NCBI GenBank assembly: GCA_017527825.1
Contig: JAFXPO010000016.1
Span: forward strand, 183,568 to 216,281
Source: Oscillospiraceae bacterium
GTDB taxonomy: Bacteria > Bacillota > Clostridia > Oscillospirales > Oscillospiraceae
Reading direction: 5' to 3'
DNA: 32,714 nucleotides
Under the pieces are notes generated by a model, which saw nothing but the letters and a program-made list of their open reading frames with translations, was not told the origin of the DNA and ran no database searches. This document shows, in pieces, positions 15,701 through 24,070 of the stretch; the stretch's first letter is position 1; each line of letters opens with the position of its first letter. The position numbers and the translations under genes are program-made.

Positions 15701-17500
15701 TTCATCCAGCTTGAGCACTGCCAGGAACGCTTCCGTCGGCACCTGCACGGTTCCCAGACTCCGCATCTTCTTTTTGCCCTCTTTTTGCTTTTCCAGCAGC
15801 TTCTTCTTGCGCGTGATGTCGCCGCCGTAGCACTTCGCGAGCACGTCCTTGCGCATTGCCTTCACCGTCTCGCGGGCAATGACGCGCCCGCCGATCGCCG
15901 CCTGCACCGGCACCTCGAAGAGCTGGCGGGGAATGTTCTCCTTGAGCTTTTCGCACAGCTTGCGCGCGCGGGGATACGCCTTGTCCTTGTGGGCAATGAA
16001 GCTCAGCGCGTCCACCTGATCGCCGTTTAGCAGCAGGTCTACCTTCACCAGCTCGCTGGCGCGGTAGCCGGAGAGCTCATAGTCCAGCGAGGCGTAGCCC
16101 TTGGTGTTCGCCTTGAGCGTGTCGAAGAAATCGTAGATGATCTCGTTGAGCGGCATCTCGTAGTGCAGCTCCACCAAAAACGTGTCGAGGTACTGCATGT
16201 CCTTGAACTCGCCGCGGCGATCCTGACACATGGGCATGATGTTCCCCACATAGTCCGGCGGCGTGACGATGGTCACCTTGACGAACGGCTCCTCGGCGTG
16301 CTCGATGACGCTGGGGTCGGGATAGTTGTGGGGATTGTCCACACGAACCAGCGTGCCGTCGGTCTTATACACGTCGTAAATGACGCTCGGCAGCGTGGTG
16401 ACGAGGTCGAGGTCGAACTCGCGCTCCAACCGCTCCTGAATGACCTCCATGTGCAGCATGCCCAAAAAGCCGCAGCGGAAGCCGAAGCCCAGCGCCACGG
16501 AGGATTCCGGCTCGAAGGTCAGCGACGCGTCGTTGAGCTGAAGCTTTTCCAGCGCGTCGCGCAGATCGGGGTACTTGCTGCCATCCTCGGTGTAGATGCC
16601 GCAGTAGACCATGGAGCGCACCTTGCGGTAACCCGGCAGCGGCTCGGCGGCGGGGTTGTCCACGCCGGTGACCGTATCGCCGATCTGGGTGTCGTGCACG
16701 TCCTTAATGCTGGCGATGAACCAGCCCACCTGTCCCGCTTTCAGTTCCTTGGCGGACTCCAGCCCCAGCGGGCGCATCAGCCCGCAGTCCAGCACCTGAA
16801 ACTCCGAGCCGGTCGCCATCATTTTGACGCGCATACCGGGCTTGAGCGTACCCTCCATCAGGCGCATGTACACAATGACCCCCTTGTACGCGTCGTAATA
16901 ACTGTCGAAGATCAGCGCGCGCAGCGGTGCGTCGGCGTCGCCGGTGGGCGCGGGCAGATTGTGAACGATGTCCTCTAAAACCGCGTCGATGTTGGTGCCG
17001 AGCTTCGCGGAGATTTCCGGCGCGTCCTCGGCGGGGATGGCGAGGATGTTCTCGATCTCGTCCTTGACGCGCTTGGGGTCGGCGGCGGGCAGGTCGATCT
17101 TGTTGACCACGGGACGAATCTCCAGATCGTGCTCCATGGCGAGATAGGTGTTCGCCAGCGTCTGCGCCTCGATGCCCTGCGACGCGTCCACGATCAATAT
17201 GGCTCCCTCGCAGGCGGCGAGGGAACGGGACACCTCGTAGTTGAAGTCCACATGACCCGGCGTGTCGATGAGGTTGAGCGTATAGACTTGCCCGTCCTGC
17301 GCGGTGTAGTCAAACGTGACGGCGCGCGCCTTGATGGTGATGCCGCGCTCGCGCTCCAAGTCCATGTTGTCGAGGATCTGGTCCTCCATCTCCCGCGCGC
17401 TGACCGCGTTGCACTTTTCGAGCAGCCGGTCCGCCAGCGTGGACTTGCCGTGGTCGATGTGCGCGATGATGCTGAAATTGCGAATGTTTTCCTGTTTCAT
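15698..17500 (-). CDS. lepA: Elongation factor 4 (LepA)
   Basis: A 600-residue ribosomal GTPase that binds stalled or mistranslocated ribosomes and helps assembly. G1 is AHIDHGKST (residues 13-21), G2 lies in [15 protein letters not shown]3 is DTPGHVDF, and G4 is NKIDLP. Domains II, III and V follow, then the LepA-specific C-terminal domain with [20 protein letters not shown]. Length matches the family. AGGAAG precedes the ATG, inside the 3' end of the upstream XRE gene, whose stop is 3 nt away, so the two are co-transcribed. Confidence 0.98.
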   Translation of the reverse strand: MKQENIRNFSIIAHIDHGKSTLADRLLEKCNAVSAREMEDQILDNMDLERERGITIKARAVTFDYTAQDGQVYTLNLIDTPGHVDFNYEVSRSLAACEGAILIVDASQGIEAQTLANTYLAMEHDLEIRPVVNKIDLPAADPKRVKDEIENILAIPAEDAPEISAKLGTNIDAVLEDIVHNLPAPTGDADAPLRALIFDSYYDAYKGVIVYMRLMEGTLKPGMRVKMMATGSEFQVLDCGLMRPLGLESAKELKAGQVGWFIASIKDVHDTQIGDTVTGVDNPAAEPLPGYRKVRSMVYCGIYTEDGSKYPDLRDALEKLQLNDASLTFEPESSVALGFGFRCGFLGMLHMEVIQERLEREFDLDLVTTLPSVIYDVYKTDGTLVRVDNPHNYPDPSVIEHAEEPFVKVTIVTPPDYVGNIMPMCQDRRGEFKDMQYLDTFLVELHYEMPLNEIIYDFFDTLKANTKGYASLDYELSGYRASELVKVDLLLNGDQVDALSFIAHKDKAYPRARKLCEKLKENIPRQLFEVPVQAAIGGRVIARETVKAMRKDVLAKCYGGDITRKKKLLEKQKEGKKKMRSLGTVQVPTEAFLAVLKLDE

Positions 17501-17503
17501 CGT

Positions 17504-18181
17504 TTATCTTCCTAAAAGCTTGTTGGTTTCTTCTTCCGTGCTGTGCAGCACCTGCGTCAGACTCTGGGTGAGTCCCGGATAGGCGTCGGCGAGCGCCGCG
17601 CTGTCCACGGCGGGCAGCTCCACGTCCGCGTCCTCCAGCGCGTCGAGGGACTGGGCAAAGGCCACGCGGGCAAGACGCATCTCCGCGTCCACCGCGTCCA
17701 TGGAGAACGCCGTGCCGCCGAGGGCAAAGAACTTATCCTTCCCGCCCGCCGCGCGGTGCAGCATCCGGTAGAGCTGATACAGCGCGCCGGCGAGATAGCG
17801 CCCCGCGGCGTTCACCGCCTCGCGGGAGCCGGTGCGCCCCAGCAGCTCAAAAAGCAGGCTGGTGGTGTTGACCAGCAGCTTTTTTTGCAGCGTCGCGGCG
17901 ATGCTGCCGCGCAGGGTACCCTTCTCCTCACTGGCGTCGTACAGCTCGTCCGCCTCGATCACCGCGCCGTCGCGATCCAGCGTCCTGCCCAGCAGATAGT
18001 CCGCGCTGACGTGGTAATAGTCGCACGCCTTGCGCACAAAGGCAAGCCCCGGCTCGCGCACGCCGTTTTCATAGTGGCTCAGCAGCGCCTGCGAAATGCC
18101 CAGTTCACGGGCTGCCTGCCGCTGCGAAATTTCTTTCTCCTGCCGCAGCAGGGCAAGGGTTCTGGAAAAATCTGCGTTCAT
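17504..18181 (-). CDS. XRE-family transcriptional regulator
   Basis: A 225-residue protein with an N-terminal Cro/C1-type helix-turn-helix (residues 7-62: LRQEKEISQRQAARELGISQ, then LLSHYENGVREPG and YYHVSADYLLGRT). A mainly helical C-terminal domain of unknown role follows (about 85-225). The ATG at 18181 is chosen over the longer open frame because AAGAGGA lies just upstream and the protein begins directly at the HTH; a strong promoter also lies at 18230-18258. A TATTCT-GT-AGAATA palindrome overlaps that promoter, suggesting autoregulation. It is directly upstream of lepA. An in-frame A-AAA-AAG run sits near codon 100. Confidence 0.9.
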   Translation of the reverse strand: MNADFSRTLALLRQEKEISQRQAARELGISQALLSHYENGVREPGLAFVRKACDYYHVSADYLLGRTLDRDGAVIEADELYDASEEKGTLRGSIAATLQKKLLVNTTSLLFELLGRTGSREAVNAAGRYLAGALYQLYRMLHRAAGGKDKFFALGGTAFSMDAVDAEMRLARVAFAQSLDALEDADVELPAVDSAALADAYPGLTQSLTQVLHSTEEETNKLLGR

Positions 18182-18229
18182 AGGATCCTCTTTCTCTATC
18201 GGGTCGATTCTCAAAATACGATGCGTATT

Positions 18230-18258
18230 ATTATATTCTGTAGAATACGACTTGTAAA
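18230..18258 (-). promoter_or_regulatory. Promoter and operator of the XRE-lepA operon
   Basis: Minus-strand TTTACA (18258-18253), a 17-bp spacer, then a perfect TATAAT (18235-18230). TATTCTGTAGAATA (18234-18247) is a 6+2+6 palindrome overlapping the -10 edge and spacer, a natural repressor site for the regulator encoded just downstream. Confidence 0.75.
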
Positions 18259-18269
18259 TCCCTTTTTGC

Positions 18270-18294
18270 AAAAAAAGAGACGCTTTCGCGTCTC
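18270..18294 (-). terminator. Intrinsic terminator after the 18298 gene
   Basis: GAGACGC/GCGTCTC with loop TTTC (18277-18294), followed on the minus strand by seven T (18276-18270). It separates the spoIIE-side transcript from the XRE-lepA operon. Confidence 0.88.
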
Positions 18295-18297
18295 CTT

Positions 18298-18558
18298 TCA
18301 CAAGATTGCCGTCAGCAGCCAGACCACAGCGATCGCTCCGGCGCCGAGTCCGCTCCAGAAGAGCGGCGCGGCGTTCCAACGCCGTGTGCGCGGCGGCGCG
18401 GAACGGCTTGCCACGCGGCACGCCTCATCCACCAGCATCCGTTCGCTGACGCCGCGCTCCTTCGCCGCGTCGCTGCGCACGATGAAAATTGCCTGTTCAA
18501 ACAGTTCCGCGTCCGGCGCGTTGACGACGATCACACGGCGGGTCGTTCCCTTCACCAT
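18298..18558 (-). CDS. Small conserved tail-anchored protein of Clostridia
   Basis: An 86-residue protein. The N-terminus is soluble (RRVIVVNAPDAELFEQAIFI, then VRSDAAKERGVSERMLVDEA), and a single hydrophobic segment ends the protein (about residues 66-85, LFWSGLGAGAIAVVWLLTAI). I recall similar small proteins in spore-forming Clostridia, often listed as hypothetical or loosely as translation initiation factor 2; the latter name has no support here. Function is unknown. GGAGGAGGG precedes the ATG. It lies 55 nt after spoIIE on the same strand and ends at a strong terminator, so it may be co-transcribed with spoIIE. Confidence 0.78.
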   Translation of the reverse strand: MVKGTTRRVIVVNAPDAELFEQAIFIVRSDAAKERGVSERMLVDEACRVASRSAPPRTRRWNAAPLFWSGLGAGAIAVVWLLTAIL

Positions 18559-18613
18559 ACGGCATCCCTCCTCCCGGCTCTCTCAAGGGGAGTATTGCCA
18601 AAAAGCGGGGCGC

Positions 18614-20638
18614 TTATACCTCCGCGGTTCCATCCCGCCGCAGGTACAGCGCCAGCGCCAGCGCGTCGTCGGCGCCGCCCCGCTGGCGATAGCTTTCAGC
18701 GAGGATTGCCGCCGAGAGCTGCTGGGGGTCGTCCCCCTTCCAGCCGGTCAGCAGCTCCTGAAGCCACCCGTCGTCGGAGGCGTCCGCCACGCCGTCGGTC
18801 ACCATGACGAAATAGCTTCCCGCACCGAGGCGCACATGGGTGGTCTCCGGCGGGACGGCGTCCTCGGCAAGCCCCGCGGGCAGACAGGTGCAGCCGATGC
18901 GCCAGACGCGATCGTCCCGCTTGACGTAGGACGGCGCGGCGCCGTACTTGCACACCTCGCCCTCGCCGCTGCGCAGCGACAGGGTCAGCAAGTCCACGGT
19001 GGTGAAGCTGTCCGTGGTCTCGGCGCGGAGGTTCAGCGCGCTGTTCAGCGTGCGCAGCGCCCCCGCCGCGTCCACGCCGGAGCGCAGGAACCGTTCCAGC
19101 AGGCGCACCGCCTGAGCGGACTCCTGCCGCGCCTCCTCGCCGCTGCCCATGCCGTCGGAGAGCAGCAGGCACACCCGCCCGCTCTCCGGCTCGAAGCTGA
19201 GGGCGCTGTCCCCGCTGACGCGCTCGCCGTCCCTGGCACGCTGGGAGACGCCCACGCGGTAGGGCAGCGCCGCCGTCATCGCCTCCGCGCCCGCCGGGCA
19301 CTCCGCCGCGGCGGTCAGCAGATCGGAGAACTGCGCGTACTGTCCCACGGACCGCGCCCGCGCCTCCTCCAGCCGCAGACGGTACTGCCGCCGCAGCAGG
19401 TACGCGCGCAGCTCGGTGTTCACCGCGGCGAGAAACGCCGGGAACCGGATGCAGCGGTCGGCGAAGTACGCCGGGAAATCCTTTCCGCTGCCCTGCCCGG
19501 ATTGCAGCAGCGGCGCGGTCGCGTCGCTCAGGGCAGTATAGGTGCGGTTGTACTCGTTCACCCAGCACCGTTCCCGCAGGGAACAGTCCCTGCACACCGC
19601 CTCCGCCGCGCGGTCGTAGACGACGGCGGGGTTTTCCTCCGCGGGCGGCTCGCCGCGGGCGATGCTGCCATGCAGCTCCCGCAGCGCGGCGGCGGCTTCA
19701 ATGAGACGACGTCGCAGACCGGTCTCATTCCCGACGTCCGCCGCGCCGTCCTCATGGAACGAGCGCAGCAGCCGCGTGGGCAGCAGCAGGAACAGCAGCG
19801 TCCCCGCGAGGTTTTCGTAGAGCAGCATCAGTCCGGTTTGCTCCTTCATGGGCAGCACGAAGAACACCGTTGCCAGCGCGAAGACGCCCGCCGCGCGGAC
19901 GCGGCTCTTCCGCCCCAGCAGACTGGTCAGCAGTGCGCCGAAGCCGTAGCCCGCTGTGTACGGGAACTCCATACCCGGCGCGGTGAGGTCCATCGCAAGC
20001 CCGACGCACAGCGCCGCCGCCAGCGCCGCGGACAGCGGACGGTCAAAGGCGATGAGCAGCACCGACAGCACCGCCGCCATGCGTCCGGGCGCAAACCCGC
20101 TGCGGAACTGCGGCGCCGCCAGCGCCGCCAGCACCCCCAGCAGCGCCACCAGCGACTCACGGGGATTCTCCCGCCGCGCGTCCGCCGCGCCGAACACCGC
20201 GCGGCAGCAAAACGCGTACAGCGCCGCCAGCGCCACGGCGATGGCGCAGTAAGCCGCCTCCGCCGGACTGCGGGAGCGATAGACGTAGATCGCCTCCACG
20301 ATGAGCGTCAGCGCGCCCGTCAGCGCCGGAAGGAACCATGGCTTTTCATAGCTCTTCAGCTCGCAGAACGCGTTGTTCGCCGTAAACAGCAGCACGCAGC
20401 ACGCCACGGTGCGCAGCGCGTGGGAAAAATTCAGGAACATCATCGCTCCCGCCAGTGCGCCCAGCAGCGCCGCCAACCCCGGCCAGCCCGGTCCGGCAGC
20501 GGCAACCATGCCGATGACGAACGGCGCGTAGCCGCCGTAGATGCGGGCGTTCGCCAGCAGCGCCGCCAGCAGACCGCGGGCGACGCAGGCGAGCCCCCTT
20601 CCGATGTGTTCGCGCCGCAGCGCGGAAATCGCTTTCAA
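18614..20638 (-). CDS. spoIIE: Stage II sporulation protein E (PP2C-type phosphatase)
   Basis: A membrane-bound serine phosphatase that dephosphorylates the anti-anti-sigma factor SpoIIAA and so releases sigma-F in the forespore. The N-terminal third holds about ten hydrophobic segments, a middle region follows (with CRDCSLRERCW cysteines), and the C-terminal PP2C domain shows LLSDGMGSGEEA and VTDGVADASDD metal-binding aspartates. I chose TTG at 20638 (674 residues): AGGAGG stands 10 nt before it, while the ATG at 20665 has no ribosome site. It is shorter than the 827-residue Bacillus protein, as is common in Clostridia. The gene implies the organism can sporulate. Confidence 0.93.
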   Translation of the reverse strand: MKAISALRREHIGRGLACVARGLLAALLANARIYGGYAPFVIGMVAAAGPGWPGLAALLGALAGAMMFLNFSHALRTVACCVLLFTANNAFCELKSYEKPWFLPALTGALTLIVEAIYVYRSRSPAEAAYCAIAVALAALYAFCCRAVFGAADARRENPRESLVALLGVLAALAAPQFRSGFAPGRMAAVLSVLLIAFDRPLSAALAAALCVGLAMDLTAPGMEFPYTAGYGFGALLTSLLGRKSRVRAAGVFALATVFFVLPMKEQTGLMLLYENLAGTLLFLLLPTRLLRSFHEDGAADVGNETGLRRRLIEAAAALRELHGSIARGEPPAEENPAVVYDRAAEAVCRDCSLRERCWVNEYNRTYTALSDATAPLLQSGQGSGKDFPAYFADRCIRFPAFLAAVNTELRAYLLRRQYRLRLEEARARSVGQYAQFSDLLTAAAECPAGAEAMTAALPYRVGVSQRARDGERVSGDSALSFEPESGRVCLLLSDGMGSGEEARQESAQAVRLLERFLRSGVDAAGALRTLNSALNLRAETTDSFTTVDLLTLSLRSGEGEVCKYGAAPSYVKRDDRVWRIGCTCLPAGLAEDAVPPETTHVRLGAGSYFVMVTDGVADASDDGWLQELLTGWKGDDPQQLSAAILAESYRQRGGADDALALALYLRRDGTAEV

Positions 20639-20696
20639 GGCTTGTCCACCTCCTGTTTTCCCCATTGTAATCGAAGGCGGGCAAAAATACCGTCGG

Positions 20697-20736
20697 GAAA
20701 TATAACAGGGACGCTGTTTTCCACAGCGTCCCTGTT
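20697..20736 (-). terminator. Strong hairpin terminator of the ribF operon, now displaced
   Basis: A perfect 14-bp stem AACAGGGACGCTGT/ACAGCGTCCCTGTT with a 5-nt loop (20704-20736), followed on the minus strand by TATATTT. It would stand directly behind the ribF stop codon if the 161-bp element were absent. Confidence 0.75.
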
Positions 20737-20738
20737 CA

Positions 20739-20899
20739 GGGTACCTCTAAAAACCCAGGTCTGCTGGCGCAGCGAGAAATTTTGCCGCAGATCGAGGGCG
20801 AAAACCGCAGGAATACTTTGTGTATTTCAAGGTTTTCGCAACGAAGATATGCGGCAAAAGAGCCGCTGTGACGGCGGGCAGGGGTTTTTAGAGGTGCCC
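20739..20899. mobile_element. 161-bp MITE-like structured element with TTCA target duplication
   Basis: Terminal inverted repeats GGGTACCTCTAAAAACCC (20739-20756) and its complement at 20882-20899 match at 17 of 18 positions. Inside are nested pairs TTTTGCCGCA/TGCGGCAAAA, GCGAAAACC/GGTTTTCGC and AATAC/GTATT, so the whole element can fold into one long hairpin. It is flanked by TTCA on both sides (20735-20738 and 20900-20903). It has no coding capacity, so it would be a non-autonomous element moved by a transposase elsewhere. The right TTCA supplies the ribF stop codon. Confidence 0.75.
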
Positions 20900-20900
20900 T

Positions 20901-21788
20901 TCAGTGATCCAGTTGTGCTTCGGCGATGTCCCGTTCGATCTGGGCGTACAGCGCCGCCATGGAGTCAAATTTCCGCTCGTCCCGCAGGCGGCGGCGGAAC
21001 TCCAGCCGCAGCTCCCGACCGTAGAGATCGCCGGTGAAGCCGATGAGATTGGTCTCGACGGTCACGCGGTTGTCGTCCACGATCGTCGGGCGGATGCCCA
21101 CGTTGGTCACGCCGGGGTACACCCCGCCGTCGTCCAAAAGCACCCGCACGGCGTACACGCCGAAGCGCGGCAGCACGCGCCACGGCTCCGGCATCAGATT
21201 CACCGTGGGAAACAGCTCCTCGGTGCCGAGGTGCTTACCGTGCCTTACCGTGCCGGTGATGGCGTAGGGATGCCCCAGAAACTGTGCCGCGCCAACCATG
21301 TCGCCCTGCTCCACCAGCAAACGGATGTGGGTGGAGCTGACGGTCACGCCGTGAAGCTCCACCTTGGGAATGATATCGCAGCCAAGGTCATGCTCTGCGC
21401 ACCAGTCCCGCAGGCGCTCCGGCGTACCCTCGTTGCGGTAGCCGAAGCGATAGTCGTGCCCCGCCACCAGATGCGCCGCGCCATAGCGGCTCACCAGCAG
21501 CTCCAGAAACGAGCGCCACGGCATCGTCATCATGGCGTTGTCAAAGGTCGCGACGATGGTGCGGTCGATGCCGTACCCCTCGCGGATCAGCGCGGCGCGC
21601 TCCGCCGCGCTGGTGAGCAGCGGCACGCTTGCGCCGGTGACGAACTCCCTGGGCGCGCGGTCAAAGGTGAACGCCGCGGGTAGCAGCCTCTTTTCCGCCG
21701 CGCGCTCCGCCGTCCTGCGCAGCAGCGCGCCGTGTCCCAGATGCACCCCGTCGAAAAAACCCAGGGCGATCACAGTCTGTTCTGCCAT
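20901..21788 (-). CDS. ribF: Bifunctional riboflavin kinase/FAD synthetase
   Basis: A 295-residue enzyme making FMN and then FAD from riboflavin. The N-terminal adenylyltransferase domain has ALGFFDGVHLGHGALL and AGHDYRFGYRNEGT, plus VSSTHIRLLV. The C-terminal kinase domain shows TGTVRHGKHLGTEELFPTVN and the GVYAVRV and VTNVGIRPT strands. The ATG at 21788 follows AAGGA; the frame continues open far into truB, but that extension is a by-product of GC-rich DNA. It is last in the rimP-ribF operon, 11 nt after truB. The stop codon lies in the target duplication of the inserted 161-bp element. Confidence 0.96.
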   Translation of the reverse strand: MAEQTVIALGFFDGVHLGHGALLRRTAERAAEKRLLPAAFTFDRAPREFVTGASVPLLTSAAERAALIREGYGIDRTIVATFDNAMMTMPWRSFLELLVSRYGAAHLVAGHDYRFGYRNEGTPERLRDWCAEHDLGCDIIPKVELHGVTVSSTHIRLLVEQGDMVGAAQFLGHPYAITGTVRHGKHLGTEELFPTVNLMPEPWRVLPRFGVYAVRVLLDDGGVYPGVTNVGIRPTIVDDNRVTVETNLIGFTGDLYGRELRLEFRRRLRDERKFDSMAALYAQIERDIAEAQLDH

Positions 21789-21799
21789 AATACTTGTCC

Positions 21800-22666
21800 T
21801 TATGTGCTGAAAAAGTTCTTGATGGCGGTCAAAACGCCACCCTCGCAGCGGGAGAGCGCCAGAAACGCGCCGTCCCGCCCGTAGACGCGGTACACGCCCG
21901 CCGCCAGCTTGCCCGCCCGGATGGGATTGCCGCAACGGCAGCGCCGCTCGGTCTCGCCGTCGGCGATGGCATAGGCGGGGTATTGGCGGAACAGGCTGTC
22001 CACCGGACGCAGCAGGGCTTCGCCCCGCTCCTGCGCGTCCTGAAGCGTCACCGCCTCGGCAAGCGTGAAGCCCGCCGCCATGGTGCGCGTGAGTGCGCTC
22101 ATGCAGCCGCCGCAGCCCAGCGCCGCGCCAATGTCGTGGCACAGCGTGCGGATATACGTTCCCTTGGAGCAAAGCACCCGCAGCCCCCAGTCGCCGGATT
22201 CCTCCGGCGGCAGCAATTCCAGCTCCTCCACGGTGACGCGCCGGGGCTTGCGCTCCACCTCCACGCCTTTGCGCGCGAGGTCGTAGAGCTTCTGCCCCTG
22301 CACCTTGATGGCGGAATACATGGGCGGAACCTGTTCGATCTCGCCCAAAAACCGCGGCAGCACCGCGCGAAGCTCCCCCTCGGTCACGGAAGCCGGCGAC
22401 TCGCTCCGCACCGTACCCCAGATATCCTGCGTATCGGTGACGATGCCCAGGCGCAGTCGGGCGCGGTACTCCTTCTTCCCGCCCTCGGCGAAGGACACGG
22501 CTTTCGTCGCCTGCCCCACAAACACGGGCAGCACGCCCGTTGCCATGGGGTCGAGCGTCCCCGCGTGACCCACGCGCTTTTCGCGGAACATGCCCCGCAG
22601 CTTGGCGCACACGTCCATGCTCGTCCAGTCCGCGGGCTTGTTGATGATGATGATACCGTCAGGCAT
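21800..22666 (-). CDS. truB: tRNA pseudouridine-55 synthase
   Basis: A 288-residue pseudouridine synthase that modifies U55 in the T-arm of tRNAs. It starts MPDGIIIINKPADWTSMDV; the catalytic Asp is in HAGTLDPMATGVLPV. Further family motifs are YRARLRLGIVTDTQD, the PPMYSAIKVQGQKLYDLAR segment and GTYIRTLCHDIG. A short PUA-like tail follows. GAGGTAGGGA precedes the ATG, inside the last codons of nrnA (8-nt overlap), so the two are translationally coupled. Confidence 0.97.
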   Translation of the reverse strand: MPDGIIIINKPADWTSMDVCAKLRGMFREKRVGHAGTLDPMATGVLPVFVGQATKAVSFAEGGKKEYRARLRLGIVTDTQDIWGTVRSESPASVTEGELRAVLPRFLGEIEQVPPMYSAIKVQGQKLYDLARKGVEVERKPRRVTVEELELLPPEESGDWGLRVLCSKGTYIRTLCHDIGAALGCGGCMSALTRTMAAGFTLAEAVTLQDAQERGEALLRPVDSLFRQYPAYAIADGETERRCRCGNPIRAGKLAAGVYRVYGRDGAFLALSRCEGGVLTAIKNFFST

Positions 22667-23609
22667 TCCCTACCTCAACGCATGCCGCGACGATGGCTTT
22701 CTTTGCCTCCTCCTGTGTCATCCCCCGGATGACGCAGCCCGCCGCCGCCTTATGCCCGCCGCCGTCAAAGACCGCGCAGACGCGGGAAGCGTCGACCCTT
22801 GGGCCTGTGCGGACGCTGATCTTCCACTCGCCGTTCTCCCGCTCCTTCATGGTGACGGAACAGTCCTGCCCCTCCACCAGTCCGCCGAGTGCGGCGAGGT
22901 CGTCCGTATCGTTTTCCGTCAGTTCCAGCTCGCGGATCAGCGATTGCGGCACCTGCACCACCACGACGCGTCCGTCGTCAAAGAACTCCATTTCGCTGAG
23001 CAGCCGCCCTTCAAGGGCGAGGCGCTTCTTGGTCTTGGTGCGGAAATGCTTCTTGTTCGCGGTGCGGAAGTCGATGCCCGTGTCGATCAGCGCCGCCGCG
23101 ACGCGATGGGTGTTGGCGGTGACGTTGGAGTACACGAAGCAGCCCGTGTCCGTGGACACGGCGACATACAGCGGCAGCGCGACCTCCGCGGTGAGCTGAC
23201 CCAGCTCCAGCGCGACCTCATAGAGGATTTCGCCGCAGGCGGCGCGTTCCGGGTGGACGCAGCACTCCCTGCCAAACTGCTCATAGCTCCCGTGATGGTC
23301 GATCGCCAGATCGACACAATCCCGGAACCGCTCCGCGTTTTTCGGGAACAGACTCCGCGCCGCGAGATCGACGGACACCACCGTCCGGTGCGCATAGTCC
23401 TCCGCCGCCCAGAGTCCGTCCACATAGGGCGCGTAGCTTTCCGTGACCTCCTCGTTTTTCAGCAGCCACGCGGTCTTGCCGATGCCGCGCAGCATGTGGC
23501 ACAGCGCCGCCGCGCAGCCCAGCGTGTCGCCGTCGGGGCTTTTATGGGTCAGGATGAGATAGTCGTCGTGCGCGCGGAGAAACTCCGCGACTTCTTTCGT
23601 CGTCAGCAT
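22659..23609 (-). CDS. nrnA: DHH-family phosphoesterase, NrnA-type
   Basis: A 316-residue DHH/DHHA1 protein. The first metal motif is THKSPDGDTLGC; the DHH motif itself is IDHHGSYEQFG; DTGCFVYSN is the following motif. The DHHA1 substrate-binding domain ends with FDGGGHKAAAGCVI. NrnA-type enzymes degrade nano-RNAs and can hydrolyse pAp, and some act on cyclic dinucleotide products such as pApA. Position between rbfA and truB is the standard one for this gene. The start overlaps the rbfA stop by one base (TGATG), with GGAGG 10 nt upstream. Confidence 0.93.
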   Translation of the reverse strand: MLTTKEVAEFLRAHDDYLILTHKSPDGDTLGCAAALCHMLRGIGKTAWLLKNEEVTESYAPYVDGLWAAEDYAHRTVVSVDLAARSLFPKNAERFRDCVDLAIDHHGSYEQFGRECCVHPERAACGEILYEVALELGQLTAEVALPLYVAVSTDTGCFVYSNVTANTHRVAAALIDTGIDFRTANKKHFRTKTKKRLALEGRLLSEMEFFDDGRVVVVQVPQSLIRELELTENDTDDLAALGGLVEGQDCSVTMKERENGEWKISVRTGPRVDASRVCAVFDGGGHKAAAGCVIRGMTQEEAKKAIVAACVEVGNA

Positions 23610-24001
23610 CAGTCCTCGTCCTCCAGATGGATGTCGGCGTTCGCCGGATTGGCGGGCTTGACCACGTTGGGGTCGCGCAGCATTTCCAGAATATGCGCGC
23701 CGTACTCAATGGAGTCGTCCGCGATGAATTGCAGCTCCGGCGTATAGCGCAGCTTGATCGCCGCGCCCAGCTCGCGGCGCAGATAGCCCGCCGCGCTCTT
23801 GAGACCCTTGACCACGTCCTTCTCCCGCGTCTTGTCCAGCACGCTGACGAACACGCGGCACCAGCGCAGGTCGGTGGTGGTGTCCACATGGGTGACGGTC
23901 ACCATGCCGCCCTGCACCCGCGGGTCCTTGAGCGTGCGCAGCAGTGAGGACAGCTCCTTCTGGATTTCCTCGTTGATGCGGTTGATGCGATTGCTTGCCA
24001 T
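23609..24001 (-). CDS. rbfA: 30S ribosome-binding factor A
   Basis: A 130-residue KH-like protein that binds helix 1 of 16S rRNA late in 30S maturation. It reads MASNRINRINEEIQKELSSL at the start, then RVQGGMVTVTHVDTTTDL and KRELGAAIKLRYTPEL-like segments. AGGAGG stands 8 nt before the ATG at 24001; an upstream in-frame TTG at 24007 is less well placed. A hairpin with terminator-like features separates it from infB. It ends with an acidic tail (ADIHLEDED). Confidence 0.95.
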   Translation of the reverse strand: MASNRINRINEEIQKELSSLLRTLKDPRVQGGMVTVTHVDTTTDLRWCRVFVSVLDKTREKDVVKGLKSAAGYLRRELGAAIKLRYTPELQFIADDSIEYGAHILEMLRDPNVVKPANPANADIHLEDED

Positions 24002-24030
24002 TTGCAATACCTCCTTTTGTGGGAGCGATG

Positions 24031-24060
24031 AAAAGAGGGGCGGGCGAAACGCCCGCCCCT
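24031..24060 (-). terminator. Strong hairpin between infB and rbfA (possible attenuator)
   Basis: AGGGGCGGGCG/CGCCCGCCCCT with a 3-nt loop (24036-24060), followed on the minus strand by CTCTTTTC (24035-24028). It lies 10 nt after the infB stop. It may partly terminate or act as a processing and stability element, lowering rbfA-nrnA-truB-ribF relative to infB. Confidence 0.65.
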
Positions 24061-24070
24061 TATGATGCCC

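Noticed and set aside
20666..20700. Spo0A box upstream of spoIIE
   Set aside because: The nearest match (around the CCCGACGG stretch) differs from TTTGTCGAA at too many positions to call.
17543..21037. 1164-codon open frame on the plus strand
   Set aside because: It lies opposite lepA's neighbour, spoIIE and other well-supported genes, is Arg/Gln/His-rich without domains, and is a typical by-product of GC-rich codons on the other strand.
20901..22610. Apparent 569-codon fusion on the minus strand
   Set aside because: The C-terminal half is ribF; the N-terminal half is merely an open alternative frame of truB. A good ribosome site at the ATG of 21788 supports separate genes.
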